From positions 3,888,983-3,952,982 of the forward strand of contig SMSO01000032.1 in the NCBI GenBank assembly GCA_004764695.1: a stretch of 64,000 nt of DNA, read 5' to 3'. Below, piece by piece: positions 11,736 through 24,436 of this stretch (its first letter is position 1; every line of letters starts with the position of its first letter). The notes beneath the pieces are model-generated. The model saw nothing but the letters and a program-made list of their open reading frames with translations, was not told the origin of the DNA and searched no databases. Source of the stretch: Schizochytrium sp. TIO01 (lineage: Eukaryota > Sar > Bigyra > Thraustochytrida > Thraustochytriidae). Made by a program: the position numbers and the translations under genes.

Positions 11736-13809
11736 ATGGCTTTCACCATGGAGCGCGCCCGCGACGTGGGCGTCTCGTAAGTTGAGATGGAATGGAATTG
11801 AGTTGGAGCACCAGCCAGACAAACACGGTTTTGCCCTGTTTAGGAGACCACAGTGGACTGTCGATTCCTTTGCAGTCGAGTAAGGAAATACTCATGAATT
11901 AGGGAATCATAGGCAGTGACTTGTTCAACTGGTTGCATTTAGTTTGTTGATTTTCCTGTTTGCATAACTAAAAAGCAAGATCAACATAATGCCCGTGGAA
12001 TCTTTGTGAACCTACTCCAGAGGATACGTTGCTGCAGTGCTTCAGAGGGGTTGGAAATGAACGTATTTAAGACTGACGAGAAAATGTTGTTTATTGACGA
12101 ATTAACCTGCTACCGATCTTTTGGCACATGGATGATTTTCCTGATCTTTACTATCGGGAACACTGATCAATCTGTGATGACCGGCATCAATATCTTTGCA
12201 AATGATTCCTAATATGTGGCACTATGGTATCTAATGGCGAAATATCAAACTATATGTGGGTATTTTGTTTGAATTGATGCGTACCTTGATCGCGGATTTG
12301 GACGTCTCTCTCCACATTTACGTTGGGCACAGTTTCATCAAGTTCTACTATAAGATGCTCTTTTTCATGACGGAAAACATTGGCAAGCTTTACATGGATG
12401 ACGCTACTGTGTGCATTCAAGATAAGATCTACCGTGGCCCGGAGGAGATCCAGGGCGCCTTTATTAAGCTTGGTTTCCAGGACATGCAAGTAGACATCAA
12501 GAAAGCTTCGTTTGTGCCTTCCCACAACAACAGCATCCTTATTGTGGTGTCCGGTCGCTTCACTTCGGACAAGGGTGGCCCTTCGCGTCTTATTTCCCAG
12601 TCTTTTGTTCTTGCCGAGGCCCCTCGTGGCGATGACGAAACCAGCCAGGCCTCTTTTGTTGTTCTTTCCGACGTCCTCCACTGCCTTGAGGGACCTGACT
12701 TCGGCGAGGTCGCTGCCCCTGTTGCTGAGGCCCCGAAGAAGGCCGAGGCTGAGGTCGAGCCTAAGGCTGCGGCCCCCAAGAAGTCTGAGTCCTCCAAGGA
12801 GTCCAAGGAGGTCTCTCAGGATAAGGCTGAGACCCCTAAGAAGGCTGAGGCCCCTAAGAAGGTTGAGGCCGAGCCCAAGGTTGAGGCCCCTGCCAAGGCC
12901 GACAACGAGCCTAAGGCCGCCAATGGAACTGCTGTTGCTCCGGCTGCCGAGCCTAAGGTTTCTGTCGCTGAACCCAAGAAGGAGAAGCCCGCTGCCAAGG
13001 CGGAGCCTGTCAAGGAGGAGCCTGCTGCCCCGGCTCCCCCTGCTCCTGCTGCCCCGGCTCCCCCTGCTCCTGCTGCCCCCGCCAAATCTTCTGAGACCAG
13101 TGCGCCTGCCACGCCGGCCCCATCCACTGGATTCTCTTATGCCCAAATGCTCGCAAAGCCAAAGGCCCCTGTTGCTGCTCCGGCCGCTTCTGCTGCTGCC
13201 CCGGCTGCTGCCCCGGCTGCAGCTGCTACCCCCGCTGCTCCTGCTGCTGCTCCTGCTGCCGGCGCAAAGGGCAAGGCGCCCAAGGCTGCCGCACAGGCCA
13301 ATGGTACTGCAGCTCAACAGCAACAGCAGCAACAAGGCAAGTCCCGCCGTGAGGGTGGAGCTCAGCGCAAGGCGAACTCTGCTGACCTGAGCAAGTCACT
13401 GTATGTGAAGGATATGCCGCGGGACTACAACGAGGCCAAGATTCGTGAGTGCTTTTCCCAGTTTGGCGAGGTCGTGAGCGTGGAGCTTCCGCCTGGCAAG
13501 CACTTTGCCTTTGTCAACTTTGAGTCCATTGAGGGCATGAAGAAGGCCATGGCTGCAGAGGAAATCACCATGGAGGACAGCAAGGTCTACGTGGAGGCTC
13601 GCAGCGCTACTGGTGGCAACCGTGGCGGTAACAACAACAACGCTGGAACTAGTGGCCGCAACGGTGGTCGTCGTGGCAACAACAACAACAACAACAACGG
13701 CAGCGGCAGCAACAACAACAACAACAACAAGAACTCTCGTGGAGGTGCATCAGGTCGGGGTAACCGCGGTGGTGCTCGCCAGCAGCAGCAGCAGCAGCAG
13801 AGCAAGTAA
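11736..13809 (+). CDS. G3BP-like RNA-binding protein (NTF2-like domain, RRM, Asn/Gly/Arg-rich tail)
   Basis: Two exons, 11736-11776 and 12333-13809, join in phase (TC|T, Ser) across a 556-base GTAAGT...CAG intron, giving 505 residues. The short first exon supplies the expected start of the NTF2 fold, so the product reads ERARDVGVSFIKFYYKML. Residues 1-120 are NTF2-like, as in G3BP. A long Ala/Pro/Lys/Glu-rich linker follows, with a QQQQQQQ run. An RRM at about 375-445 has RNP2 LYVKDM and RNP1 KHFAFVNF, and the C-terminus is rich in Gly/Arg/Asn and ends in poly-Gln. This is the G3BP/Rasputin architecture: cytoplasmic mRNA binding and stress-granule assembly in animals and yeast. Dimerisation through the NTF2 domain is expected, not shown. 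Long open frames on both strands over the linker are composition shadows. Confidence 0.9.
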
Positions 13810-16800
13810 AGAAGAAAGAAAAACCGGTGTCCTCAACTTGCAATCTTTCTCTGCGGTAAACAATGGGTGACCGTGGTGTAAGTCGTTTTGAGGTCAGTCT
13901 TACTCGATTTCCTTGCTTACTGTGGCTTACTGAGCGATTCTTTGCGGTGACGCAGCCATCCTCTTCGCACACATATAAGCTAATCTTGACCAATCCAATT
14001 TCTACCCGCGCGAATTTCAGAAAGGCAAATACCATTGAAAATTCCATTCCGTGCGGGAACTGGCCTAGTCTCGAAATGATACCTCTCTGAAGGGAAGGAC
14101 ATGTCAAGACTTTTTCAAGAGCTTTCTTTAATCTTTGTCATTGCAAAGCTTGAAATCTGCTTTGTTTTTTTTTCATTTACGCCTGCAAAATCTATTATGG
14201 ACCGTGGGTGTTTAATATTCTCTCTTTCTCTATCATTTCCCTTTTACTCGCTATCCCTCACTATTTCTTACTCTTTTTTTTTTTTCCTTTTTTTTGTTTT
14301 GGCGAACGCAAGGAGGCCCGACATGAAGACCTCTATTACTCAAGATTTTTCGAACAGTCATTCCTATACTTTAATATTCTATTTCTGTGTACGCGCAATT
14401 GTAATGACTCTCTAAATCAATCTTACAAGCTTAGCTCACGCTTTTTCTTTTGTTCCTGTTATGTTTAATGTTTCTTGTAACAATACACAACCTAATGTTT
14501 ACGATCAGTGATAGAGTCTTCCCCGCGCCAATACCCCATAGTCAAGTATCAGATTTGTGACGGCAAATAGAATTCCCCGCACAGATGAATTGTCTTCATA
14601 CTGAGACTACACTATCTTCCAAAAATACAAAGCATTGCTCAAAGGAGAATTTGTTGGTCTGTGGTAGAGCTCATTTAGGATATCTTGTTTGTGAAATGCA
14701 TATACAAAACAATGTCACATAAGCATACATTAAAAAATTATACATGCATCCACGGTTCTGCCGCCTTGATATTTATCAATCTGGTGATGATTAATCTTCG
14801 TCTAGGATTTATCAATTATGCTACCCCAGGCTTCAAGCTTGTCATTTTGAATTAAAAGGAATGACATTTATATTTTGTGTAAGGGATATACATGCAATGT
14901 TCGTCAGTATGTATAAATCTCAACGCAATATAGCACATGTAGTAGGGCTTGTTTTAAAACTATAAATCTATTGTTACTATTAATATTTTAAAAACGAAAG
15001 GAAGACACCGACTTTCTCGGGTTCAAAAGTTTATTCAAGCGCTACAAACGATCTACATCTCAAGCCTCAATCCTGGGGGGTCATAACAACATATTCCTCG
15101 AAGGTACAAATGCTCATACTGTGAACCATGCTGAATCAGACTGCAGATTCTTGATTTAAAAATAAAATAAAAGTGCCCTCTGTAACCAAATTGGTCACCG
15201 GCCTAATGTCTGACCTATCAACCAGTCAAGAGAGCAAATGCAGTCGAACAATAAACGAGGATGTCACTCTTCCACACCAAATTTAAGGAGTCTTACCGTT
15301 ACTGCATATCCTGCAGGAGACTAATCTTTCTGCTGCAACTTTTCTTCTAACTCCTAACAATAAATAACCTCAAATCTGACTCAAAGTCAGTACAGTCCAG
15401 CCTCGGAAGGATTTCTAATTGATTCTAGTTGCAATCTCCATGTCGCATTAAATTAAGATTGCTCTCTAACTATTAAAATATTGATATATTATCGATGGAT
15501 GCAACCCAAGGATCCTCAGTTCCCATTTGAGGAAAAGGGACACTAGAAACACAATTAACAACGACGTCTGGTAGAATTGTCTTATTTGCAATAACTCTAT
15601 AACGAGTTTTTCAAGAAATGAGGAGGAAATAAAATCCCCTTCCCCTCCCCCCCCCCAAAATTAAACATCACAAATTTTGCTACATTTTGATCAGCAATTC
15701 TTTACCATGCTCTTGTTGTTTGTCGTCATAACGACGCACAAGGGCATCCTCTAGACGCTAACTAGAAAAACACCTCGTCTACCCTCCAAAACCAGGTAAT
15801 GATTTAACGATTTGCTCCCTCCTTTTTCTTTTCGGCCGCACGGCTCGGCGGGTAAATTGTATTTTATTTGTTATGACTCAAAAAATGATCGATGCAAGTT
15901 TTTATCTCGATGTGTACTCATAAGGACTGTAATTGATATATCATATCTACAAGCTCAAGTTAATACCCTGTTATTAGCTCTTCTTTGATGGTAATGGGTG
16001 ATTGTTTTGGCTTAAGATTTTACCCCAACTAAAAGATTTGAACTTCTTAGCTCTGACTAAGGAGAACCTGAGTTTTAAAATCTTTTTTAAAATTTGACAA
16101 GCCAAGACAATAAATAGTCCTGCAGATGTTATTTTACATTTGTTAGTTTTCTCCAAACTTGCGACATTAACAACCACCAGACCAAGGAGTAGATCTCTAA
16201 GAGGGATGTATCATTCAACACATGACCTTCAGTACTAGGTATACGTTTATCTGATAGGGCTCAGGCAGGAAAATCTGTAAACGCAGCGGTGTCCTTCAGA
16301 GCACACGAGCAGTAAAGCTTTATCATTAAGGGGTCTCCGCGAAGTGCAATGAGCAGGTGCACTCAGCTCTCGTACTATAATCCGTAGGTATTACATTTAA
16401 AGTCCTGGCATTTCTGCGGCTGTCGCATTTTGTCTAAACTACACCTCTGTGTTTTCTGTTCGCATCGCTCCGCAATATGTATCGGTACTTATTTGGATGT
16501 AGGATAAGACTCTTCTTGCTGCAATGGTACAGCAACTTCTACACTAGAGTAGTTTGTTCCCGGTCCTCATATCTCACCCCGGAGTACACTTCTGCTAAGG
16601 GGGTTTCCAAGCACCTTTTTGCTGTAGTGCTTTCTTTCGATGAAAAAGTTAAACAAAAAGCCTCTTCAAAGTGGCGAGGCACTCTTACTTGCTATTTATT
16701 GCTTCTCTAACTTCACCTGCTCCCTTCTTTGGTCCACTGCGTTTCTCTAGCTAGAAAGTTCACATGGCTCATCGTCATTATCTTGAACCCAGTTCTGGCA

Positions 16801-18316
16801 TTCATTCATTTATTCATTCCTTCATTCTCTCAAAATATCTATCTACACTGAGTACATAAGAATTGATCGATCGATCAATCACAGTCTCTTACTAACTAAC
16901 TACCTATTTATCGCTTTCTGTCATCCATTGTATAATGCACATTGGCTTCGCTTGTCATCTGCACGAGCTCTTTCGTGACCTCTGATCATGGCCGGTGTAT
17001 TCGTTGCCTCCGGTCTCTGATGTCAGCGTTCGCGTGGGAGCACGGCTCGCTCGGCCTCTGAGGGAGTGTTATTTGTCCACAGCGATCGATGGCATTCTTT
17101 CGTTTTCCGCTTTTCGAGGTCAGTTGAGTCCTAATTCTTTCTTCTCATCCCTTTCTCTGACTAGTAGGTTCCTAATAGCTCCTATGGCGATTGCTTATTG
17201 CATGAATGAGCGATTGCATGCGCGAATGAATGCTTCTCCAGAGTGGCTTCGTGTATTGACGGTGACCTCTCAACAGGCGTCAAATCGACGAGTTTCTGCG
17301 AGGAACAGGTGTCTTCCTTCTTCACAGGAGCTTCATCTCGGATGGTGCTTTCCCGTCTTGGCTTTCTCGTCTTTGCTTTCTCAGCTTGAGAAGTTTTCAC
17401 GAAGATTACTTACAGACAGCCCTAGCCATGTACTAGGCGGAGAGCTAGCACTTGCTCCACGAGCACTCCTACTGTTGCTCCTGAGTAGGACCGACTAGCG
17501 AAGTCTCACTGCATTACTCCGGCGGCACATAAAATACACACTGCTGTCTCCCCTTACCGTTACGCCTATACCCTCTCTCTAGATGCCTGCGTATTTAAAT
17601 ATTAAAATACATATTGCTCTGCCGTAACTGCTATATTTTACGGTATGCGCCATTAGTAAGACTGCACCCTTTGCTGCTGACCCTCTTAGGATGCAGTAGC
17701 AGAGTGGTATGAGGTATAGTACAGCCTAACGACTGGAGGAAGTAGATAGGCACTAATGCTGCCTATGGAGAGAGAGAGAGAGCAGGATTTGCAAAATCAT
17801 TGACGGAGAAGCAGCGAGACTTCTGAGAACATGGAAAAAGGACACGCTCTGCTGCGAAGATAATGACGAAGATTGCGTCAATCGCCAGGAAAGATCAACC
17901 AATAAGTCCATCAATCAGCCGATTATCAATCACTCGTCAATCAATCAAACAAACAAAGCAACACCCAATTTTTCTTCGACGTCAAAGCCAAAGCAATGCT
18001 GAGTTTTATCGACAGATAAACATAAACACGTACACTCTGATCTAAAGTAAACTAAAGTAAACTAAATTAAAACTTAACTTAACGAAACTAAACCAATGAT
18101 AAAACCCAACGCAAATCAGATATACAACACATAAACAAATAAATAAATAAACAATCGCATATCTACAATACCATTAAAATAACTCTATTTCCACTATTTC
18201 CGCGTTCCTCTGTTCCCCTCTATTGTTATCGCGGTGCTATTTATTGTTCGTGGCGGCGGCGCTTTGCTTCTCCAATAGCTCCTGTGCCAGCGAGACAGGA
18301 AGGTTCCTCTACCTTC

Positions 18317-18329
18317 TGTCTTCTGTCTT

Positions 18330-18398
<69 letters not shown>

Positions 18399-18400
18399 TC
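18317..18400. repeat. heptanucleotide tandem repeat (TCTTCTG)n
   Basis: About twelve copies of a 7-base unit TCTTCTG, one with a T-to-C change. The unit length is not a multiple of three, so all frames read through it as Leu/Ser/Val/Phe/Cys-rich peptides. Confidence 0.95.
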
Positions 18401-18515
18401 GTGCGTCAATGACATTCCTTCTCCAAAGAGTAAAGCACAGAATAAGCGGCAAGCAGGCAGCGATAGGGGTCGCTAGGGCCCGCTAGGGCTTCCAGCGAAG
18501 GCGCAGCAGCGACGA

Positions 18516-18524
18516 ATAAACAAA

Positions 18525-18623
<99 letters not shown>

Positions 18624-18627
18624 ATAG
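18516..18627. repeat. (AAAT)n tetranucleotide microsatellite
   Basis: About 27 uninterrupted copies of AAAT. The minus-strand open frame encoding FIYL repeats is an artefact. Confidence 0.97.
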
Positions 18628-19006
18628 ACAAAGAATGAGCGATGATGAGTGAATGGACACATCAACAAAAGCACAGAGAGACTGAAGTAAAGGAAAGAGG
18701 AAAAGAAGAAGGCTCATTAAGAGAGAGAGAGAGGGAGAGAGAAAAGAAAGGAAAGGAGATGTAATAGGCACGGGCGAAGGCGCACAGGACTCGGGGTATG
18801 AGCGGCGAGGGGAGGGGCGGAGGCGCTGGGTCTTGTAAGGGGGGGCGAGGCGAAGGTGTAGTAGCAGTAGTAGTGAAATGCAGTAGAGGGAAAGAAGGGG
18901 AGGAAAGGAGGGAAAGGAAAGGAAAGGAGAGCAAAGCATATTGATTGATTGATTGATCGATCGATTGATTGATTGATTTGACGTGGACGCAACGGGAGGA
19001 GGAAGG

Positions 19007-19726
19007 ATGGCCTTCGCTATGCGGGCTGCGTTTGCTGCTCGCCACGTCGCCGGTCGCGGGACAGTGGGTGCTGCTTCTTTGGGACTTGCACGCCTTCAAG
19101 GCGCGGCCGCGGTCTCCTGCGGAGGCGTCTCCGCTCGGGTGCGGGGCGCTCGCTGGATGAGCGGCGGCGAGGGCTCGAAGCAGCAGCAGATGGAGGACGA
19201 GGCACGCGCACTCGTCCACGAGGCAAGCCATGGAGGCAAGCCTCCCCCGCCTAAGGAGCCCGAGCAGGATGCCGGCCCCGAAGCATGGGCAGCGTACTTC
19301 AACGAGAAGTTTCTTTACGACATGGATCACTACGAGACACCCAAAGACATGGACCCTGCCAAGCCCTTGAACTTCTTGGACCTCGACGCCTACCTCGAAA
19401 GCGTCAAGCCAGACTGGGAAACGAAGCCGGCAGGCCTCGAGGACATCAGGCTGGAGTACGACTTTAAGATCTACCCTCCCTACAAGGCACTTTTCTTCAA
19501 GGACAAGTTTCAGCCGGACAAGAAGGTCAAGGTCACGCTCAAGGTCGAGGACCTCGCGCTCTCACCCTCACAAACGGACTTTATGATGCGCCTCCTCGGA
19601 AACAGATTTAAGCCCAAGCGCGGCACCATGAGCCTCGTCAGCAGGGACGGCAAAGACGTTAAAGAGAACATGGAGCGCGTCAAGCAGCTCCTCGCCCAGG
19701 TCGTTGCCGAGATCCGCAAGCACTAA
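19007..19726 (+). CDS. mitochondrial small ribosomal subunit protein mS35
   Basis: A 239-residue protein. ATG at 19007 gives a clear mitochondrial presequence (MAFAMRAAFAARHVAGRG, rich in Ala/Arg, no acids) running to about residue 50; the frame upstream lacks ATG. The middle is acidic and charged. The C-terminal ~90 residues match the mS35 family: KVEDLALSPSQTDFMMRLLG, then RFKPKRGTMSLVS and a terminal helix VKQLLAQVVAEIRKH. mS35 sits in the head of the mitoribosomal small subunit. No intron is needed. The gene is preceded by GATT/GATC repeats and a purine-rich leader. Converges on a weak minus-strand candidate at 19730. Confidence 0.85.
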   Translation: MAFAMRAAFAARHVAGRGTVGAASLGLARLQGAAAVSCGGVSARVRGARWMSGGEGSKQQQMEDEARALVHEASHGGKPPPPKEPEQDAGPEAWAAYFNEKFLYDMDHYETPKDMDPAKPLNFLDLDAYLESVKPDWETKPAGLEDIRLEYDFKIYPPYKALFFKDKFQPDKKVKVTLKVEDLALSPSQTDFMMRLLGNRFKPKRGTMSLVSRDGKDVKENMERVKQLLAQVVAEIRKH

Positions 19727-19729
19727 GCA

Positions 19730-20170
19730 CTAGGCCGCCTCAGACCGAATGACAGCGGTGGCCGTGCCCATATCGCGTTGATCGAAGGATCGCATGATCG
19801 ATGTGTATAAATGCACGCCTCGCCGCAAGGTGCAGTCGGGCCGCGTGCAGGCTGAGCGATGTGACTTGACCCGAGAAAATTTGACTTCAAACTTGGGCCG
19901 GGCGTTGCTCTTGCATCGAATGAGCGGCCTCGATGATATATCTGTCCTCTCTCTCTCTATCATTCGTTTCCCTCTGTGGCCTCCGAAACGAAGCCTCGGG
20001 GCAGCACAATTTCTAGCAAATCCACACATACAACCACAAAAGTACTAAGCCAAAAATGAAACCAGACTGTGAAGTCGCTTACCTTACTATCCCGTTCCTT
20101 TGTGCATCACGAAGGTTTGTTCGTTCTCTTTGTTGGCTCACGCATAATGTATGAGAACAAACCTCGCTGC
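19730..20170 (-). CDS. weak candidate: two-exon minus-strand gene of unknown product
   Basis: On the minus strand an exon-like piece 20170-20083 (acceptor AATATAG, donor GTAAGC; reads CVSQQRERTNLRDAQRNG) joins in phase (AG|A) to 20012-19730, which stays open for 94 codons to a TAG three bases beyond the mS35 stop. The product is Arg-rich (APRLRFGGHRGKRMIERERT). No start exon was found and no family is recognised. The phase match has a one-in-three chance of being accidental, so this is only a candidate. Confidence 0.2.
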
Positions 20171-21707
20171 CTATATTGACCACAGCGTCGCTCTGCACAT
20201 CTGACACCTCTTCCTCGGAGCTCTGCAGCCTGGACTTTCCTCTCTTCTCTAAACGATCCAACCTCCTTTTTCACACGATATCTACTCTGACTTTGTAAGA
20301 TGGATAGTTCAAGCTTTCTTTTCTATTTGATACACCGATCCCTTCTTTTTCTTCTTCCTCCGTTTCTTCTCTCTTACATTGCATACCTTGCTCATCTCTG
20401 ACTCGGGATAATTTGTATGTATGTAGAAATAAGTGTTCCCGGAAGTGCACGACGAATCCCACTATTTTTCTTTTTGCCCTTAATCCTCTACTCCTTGTCT
20501 GGTATGTTTCACTCTATGCCATTGCACCCACCCCTTGGTTTCGGGTTTCTTTCCATCATGGTGAATCTTCTACTATTTTTTAATGTTAAAAATTGCAATG
20601 ATTTTCTATTTATTCTCAAAGCATGCAGAGACCAGAGGCCAATAAAGTAATGTTGAACTCTCTGCACTTTGTGATCAAGTGGGGTCTTCTTTAGCTAGTT
20701 TTGCTTTCTATAAACGATTTTGAACTATTGTTTGCTTGATGCTCGTCTCTTGAAAGGACGAAAATTGTGAAGGTCGCATCGTGTAGTACATTTCGATACT
20801 AGTATTTAGAACCTGCCGAATGATGGCCTTCAGGGAACCAAATTGGAGGTACATGGTACTTTAAAGAGCTGTATTGACACATTCTACAAAGTGAAACAAG
20901 AGGTTTTAACGGAATTAAAGCAAAACACAGATAAAGATATAAAAGAACGGGAAAAGGTGGAAACTCAAAAGGTTTTGTGAATAATGGCTTGTCATTCATT
21001 ACGGAAGGAGCTAAGGTAATGTTGATGTTGATGGTGGTTGTCAGAGTATTTATCGTGAAGTAGCTATAATTGTGATGGAGGTCTTGAAAGACATTTCATT
21101 GCCATCCAGGCCTTCCACCCCAAAGAGTCTGAACTTGCCGTGTCGTCAGGGTTACCCGTTTCATAAAGTTTGATTCGTTCGCCAAGGCAAGTTATCTTTT
21201 TTGTTTTTTCCGTTGCCTTGCCCCGGAAAAAAGGATGTATCCCACCCTAATTCCCAGATCGAAGCAAGCGAAGTGAAGCGCATGTACACAAACCCCTCTC
21301 TGTAGAGTTCTGCTGTCTTTGCAAAAACACAAACAGACAATTTCTCTCCGGTAGGGACGCATGTACACCACTCTAAGCATGCAAATATGTAGAAGAAGAA
21401 GTAGCAGCAGCAATCATCGTCGTTGATGAAAGCAAAAAGTGCGATATTTGTCGTTGTCGTCGCCAAAGTGATTATGGCAATCATCATGTAAGCGACGAAT
21501 AATACCCAGCCTCCAGTGTAAGTCAGTAATGTTCGAGTCTCTCACTGCCCAGACCAGATGAAGTCGCCAAGAGAGTCGCAAAATTGCAATGACTCAGGAT
21601 GGTCTAGTCCAAAGGTCCTCGCAAGTCAATCTCTGCGAGCTAAAGAAAAAATTCACTCAAACAAAACGTTGATATTCCTGGGCATACTGGGGAGAGGTTG
21701 AGCTTAT
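20171..21707. other. intergenic region, no supportable gene
   Basis: AT-rich sequence with T/C-rich tracts at 20.2-20.5 kb and short unconvincing open frames. It includes the 3' flank of bL17m. Confidence 0.5.
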
Positions 21708-22184
21708 TTAGCGCTCGAGCTTCCAGTTGCGGGAAGGCAAGAGCGAGGCGTAGGTGGGGGTCTCGACAGCCTTGTTGCGGAGGACGGTGCTAGCGTCGAC
21801 GGCCTTGGCGGGGCGGATCTCGGAGGGGTTTCCGACAAACTCGATAACGGCCATGTCGGCGTTATCACCCTTACGGAATCCAATCTTAAGCACACGGGTG
21901 GTGCCGCCTGGCCTGTGCTCGTAGCGCTTGGCCAGCTCAGAGAAGACCTTGTCCACAGCGACCTGGGTACGAAGGACGCTGTTAACCTGGGCGCGGCGTT
22001 GAGGTGTGTCGCCCTTCTTAGCAACGTTCACAACATAGTCGGCCATGCGGCGCAACTCCAGCGCGCGAGGCTTGGTGGTCTTGATGCGCTCGTGGAGCAC
22101 CAGCGAGTCCACCAAGTTGCGCAACATGGCCATGCGGTGGGCGCTGTCGCGGCCCAGCTTGCGGAAGGCATCGCGGTGGCCCAT
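21708..22184 (-). CDS. mitochondrial large ribosomal subunit protein bL17m
   Basis: A 158-residue protein beginning MGHRDAFRKLGRDSAHR, aligned with bacterial L17 from its first residues. Family hallmarks are visible in order: AMLRNLVDSLVLHERIKTT, RALELRRMADYVV, and GGTTRVLKIGFRKGDNADMA near residue 100, then IEFVGNP. bL17 binds 23S-type rRNA at the exit side of the large subunit. No plastid- or mitochondrion-type presequence precedes the L17 core, so the N-terminus itself probably acts as a targeting helix; assignment to the mitochondrion is inference from its nuclear, intron-bearing surroundings and the other mitoribosomal genes. ATG at 22184 is the first possible start. Confidence 0.93.
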   Translation of the reverse strand: MGHRDAFRKLGRDSAHRMAMLRNLVDSLVLHERIKTTKPRALELRRMADYVVNVAKKGDTPQRRAQVNSVLRTQVAVDKVFSELAKRYEHRPGGTTRVLKIGFRKGDNADMAVIEFVGNPSEIRPAKAVDASTVLRNKAVETPTYASLLPSRNWKLER

Positions 22185-24436
22185 CCTGATCCAATTCGAG
22201 TTACTCGCCTCGAAACTGCGTCTCCGTGCGGCTGTCGGCTCCGTCCAAGTCCTCTTTCGCGATCTGCGAGACGCTCGTCGATTTCTTCTCTTTTTCTCCT
22301 CTCTCTTTCTCTCGCCCTCCTCTCCTCTGCTGCCCTTTCCTTCGCTCGCTTTACTTTCCGAGAGAAATTTACTCTCTATACGTCAGTTTACTCTACTTTC
22401 AACAGCCCTTATAACCTACTTGTGGCGCTCGCATTACTATAGACCTCTTCGAGGCAGCGTACTGCTTCTGTGATTGCCCAGCTTCCTTGGTTTGCTCTAG
22501 TTTGTTCGCTGCCAAAACCGACTTTGGAGGGAGTATAGGTCACTATAACTTGCGACCTACTATAGGATATAAGCGCTATAGTCTACTTTGGAGTACAGAC
22601 CATAGCGAAATTGACTGATTACAATTCATCGATTGATGGTAAAGGCTGCTGAAGCTACTCCTAGCATACTGCTTTATTAGAATAATGGTAGTGCACTCTG
22701 TGGCATTACTGTCGTTGCATGCTGCGTGAGCTGCTGCTTTGCTCGATCAGAGAAGGCTCCTGACTGACTGACTGACTGATAGTTGATTTATTGAGAATTA
22801 ACAACCGACTGTAAGTGCAAGAGAGAGCCTGTCAGTACACAGAAACAGTGCGCTCTGCTGCTTTCTCAGTCTCTCTTGTGCTCTCTCTGCCACAGCTTTC
22901 CCTAAATCGACTAAATGACTTCTAGAGAGCAGCAAGTAGAGCTCACATAAGAGTAGAGTAGTGCAAATAGGTAGGTAGTTGGACGTCTTACAATGTGCAT
23001 ATTATATATTAATATAAGATGATATGTGGAGGATGTTATTAACTGTATAAGTATTGATTCACTCAACCCAGTCAGCTTGTAAAGACGACACTGTCTTGTA
23101 TAGAAAGTAGTAGTCACATTTATAGGGTGATATCTTAATGGCTTTTATTAGGAGATCGATGGGAGGGTTTGATTCTCTTTTAAAGGCAGGAGCCAAAGAC
23201 GCTCAGAATAGCCAATGTAAAGTTACTCTGACTAACTTATTGCGTTCTAGGTCAGTATTAAACATAGTTCTACCCAGGGATGATATAAAAGAACATTAGT
23301 ACAGCTTCTTTCTGAAAAAGAGAAATGTAACTTTAAAATTTGCCCTAAAACAAGAAATCCACCGTAAACATTCCATCGGTTGAGAAAACCTTTGTCAGGT
23401 TGGTTCGTCGGTTATAGGTAATAAATGAGGGTAGTTTTATTCATGTCAAACATGGTCTTTTGATTATGAGTGGGTATTAAAAAAAGGATTCTTTTTGGCA
23501 TGAGAACTGCATGTTGATCCTGGCTTTTGTTTCATAATAACCTTCAAAACTTATTTAAGAAAGAGTATCGAATACAATCCATAGATCAATTGCATTTTTT
23601 TTCGCAAGAAAAGGTCGAACTGCCAGTAGACATTAGCTTGGGAAGTCTTACATTATGGGAATTCATGTTGACTTTTGAAACACACTTCTCTTTAATGTCT
23701 TATGTGAACCAAAAAAATGAGACATTTAGTTATGGACAAGTGCAATAATCATTTTCTTGGCCTGATTACTTAGAGTATTTCAGTGCTTTTGTCTTGCGGT
23801 ATTAGTACGCAGTGAGGCCTTGCTTTGGAGTATTACTTATTTATACCTTTTAGCTTAGCAATTGCGAGGCAAGTAGGTCTCAACAAAATTAAATGATGTA
23901 TACCGAGTCTCCGTATGAATCTGAGAACTATTTGCAAGTAGTGTGCTTGCACATGCAAAATGATTAACGAATCTCAATTTTAAATCCTTCCCAAATGATT
24001 TGTAATCGATGACATCACGTTCCTCAGCAGGTGAGTTGCGGAATTTGCCCAGGTTCATATGATGTGTTGGGTGGTAGATCTGCAATTTGCATATATAGCA
24101 CCAAATCCTGCTTTGACCTAGTTATTTATCTTCGAAGTTCCATGATTTTGCCTATATACCCTTCAACCTGAAGACAGAGAGTAAATATTACCTTCGACAT
24201 TACTTTGCGTCCCTGCATTGGATTGTAAACTCGACCACACTCCTGTCCGGTTAAGCAATCTCATCCTGTAAAGAATCTTGGCCCAGTTTTACTTATAGAT
24301 GTCTAGCTAGGTGCACACTATGCGAGAAAAAAGATAAGTGAAAAGAACTTGAAGGAAACCAAATCAAGTCAGAAAGACGCTGCACACGCGCGTGCGCAGC
24401 CTTGCAAACATTTGCAACAATCTTGCAAGCAAAGCG
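22185..24436. other. intergenic region, no supportable gene
   Basis: 22.2-22.4 kb is the C/T-rich (plus strand) leader region of bL17m. The rest is AT-rich with short frames. Nothing is recognisable. Confidence 0.5.

Larger units (their letters stand above)
13810..19006. other. 5-kb intergenic region, no supportable gene
   Basis: It starts with the T-rich 3' region of the G3BP-like gene. The remainder is AT-rich with a poly-C run at about 15646-15655, a GATC-rich stretch near 16865, and open frames up to 167 codons at 16995-17498 that I do not trust. A minus frame at 17182-17400 is Lys/Glu-rich and protein-like but lacks start and partner exons. 18.05-18.65 kb is a cluster of simple repeats; 18.95 kb carries GATT/GATC repeats just ahead of the mS35 gene. 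Confidence 0.5.

Noticed and set aside
11312-11883. Open frames on both strands before the G3BP-like gene
   Set aside because: Purine-rich leader sequence; the confirmed first exon at 11736 lies in another frame.
12250-13390. Long open frames of 292 (plus, frame 2) and 361 (minus) codons over the G3BP-like gene
   Set aside because: They come from the Ala/Pro/Lys-rich and repeat codon use of the real gene; their products are Leu/Arg/Ser/Gly-rich nonsense.
16995-17498. 167-codon plus-strand open frame
   Set aside because: No recognisable content, no start context, and an alternative minus frame looks no worse.
18406-19330. Minus-strand open frames of 177 and 222 codons
   Set aside because: They translate the AAAT array, GAGA tracts and the antisense of mS35; no domain.
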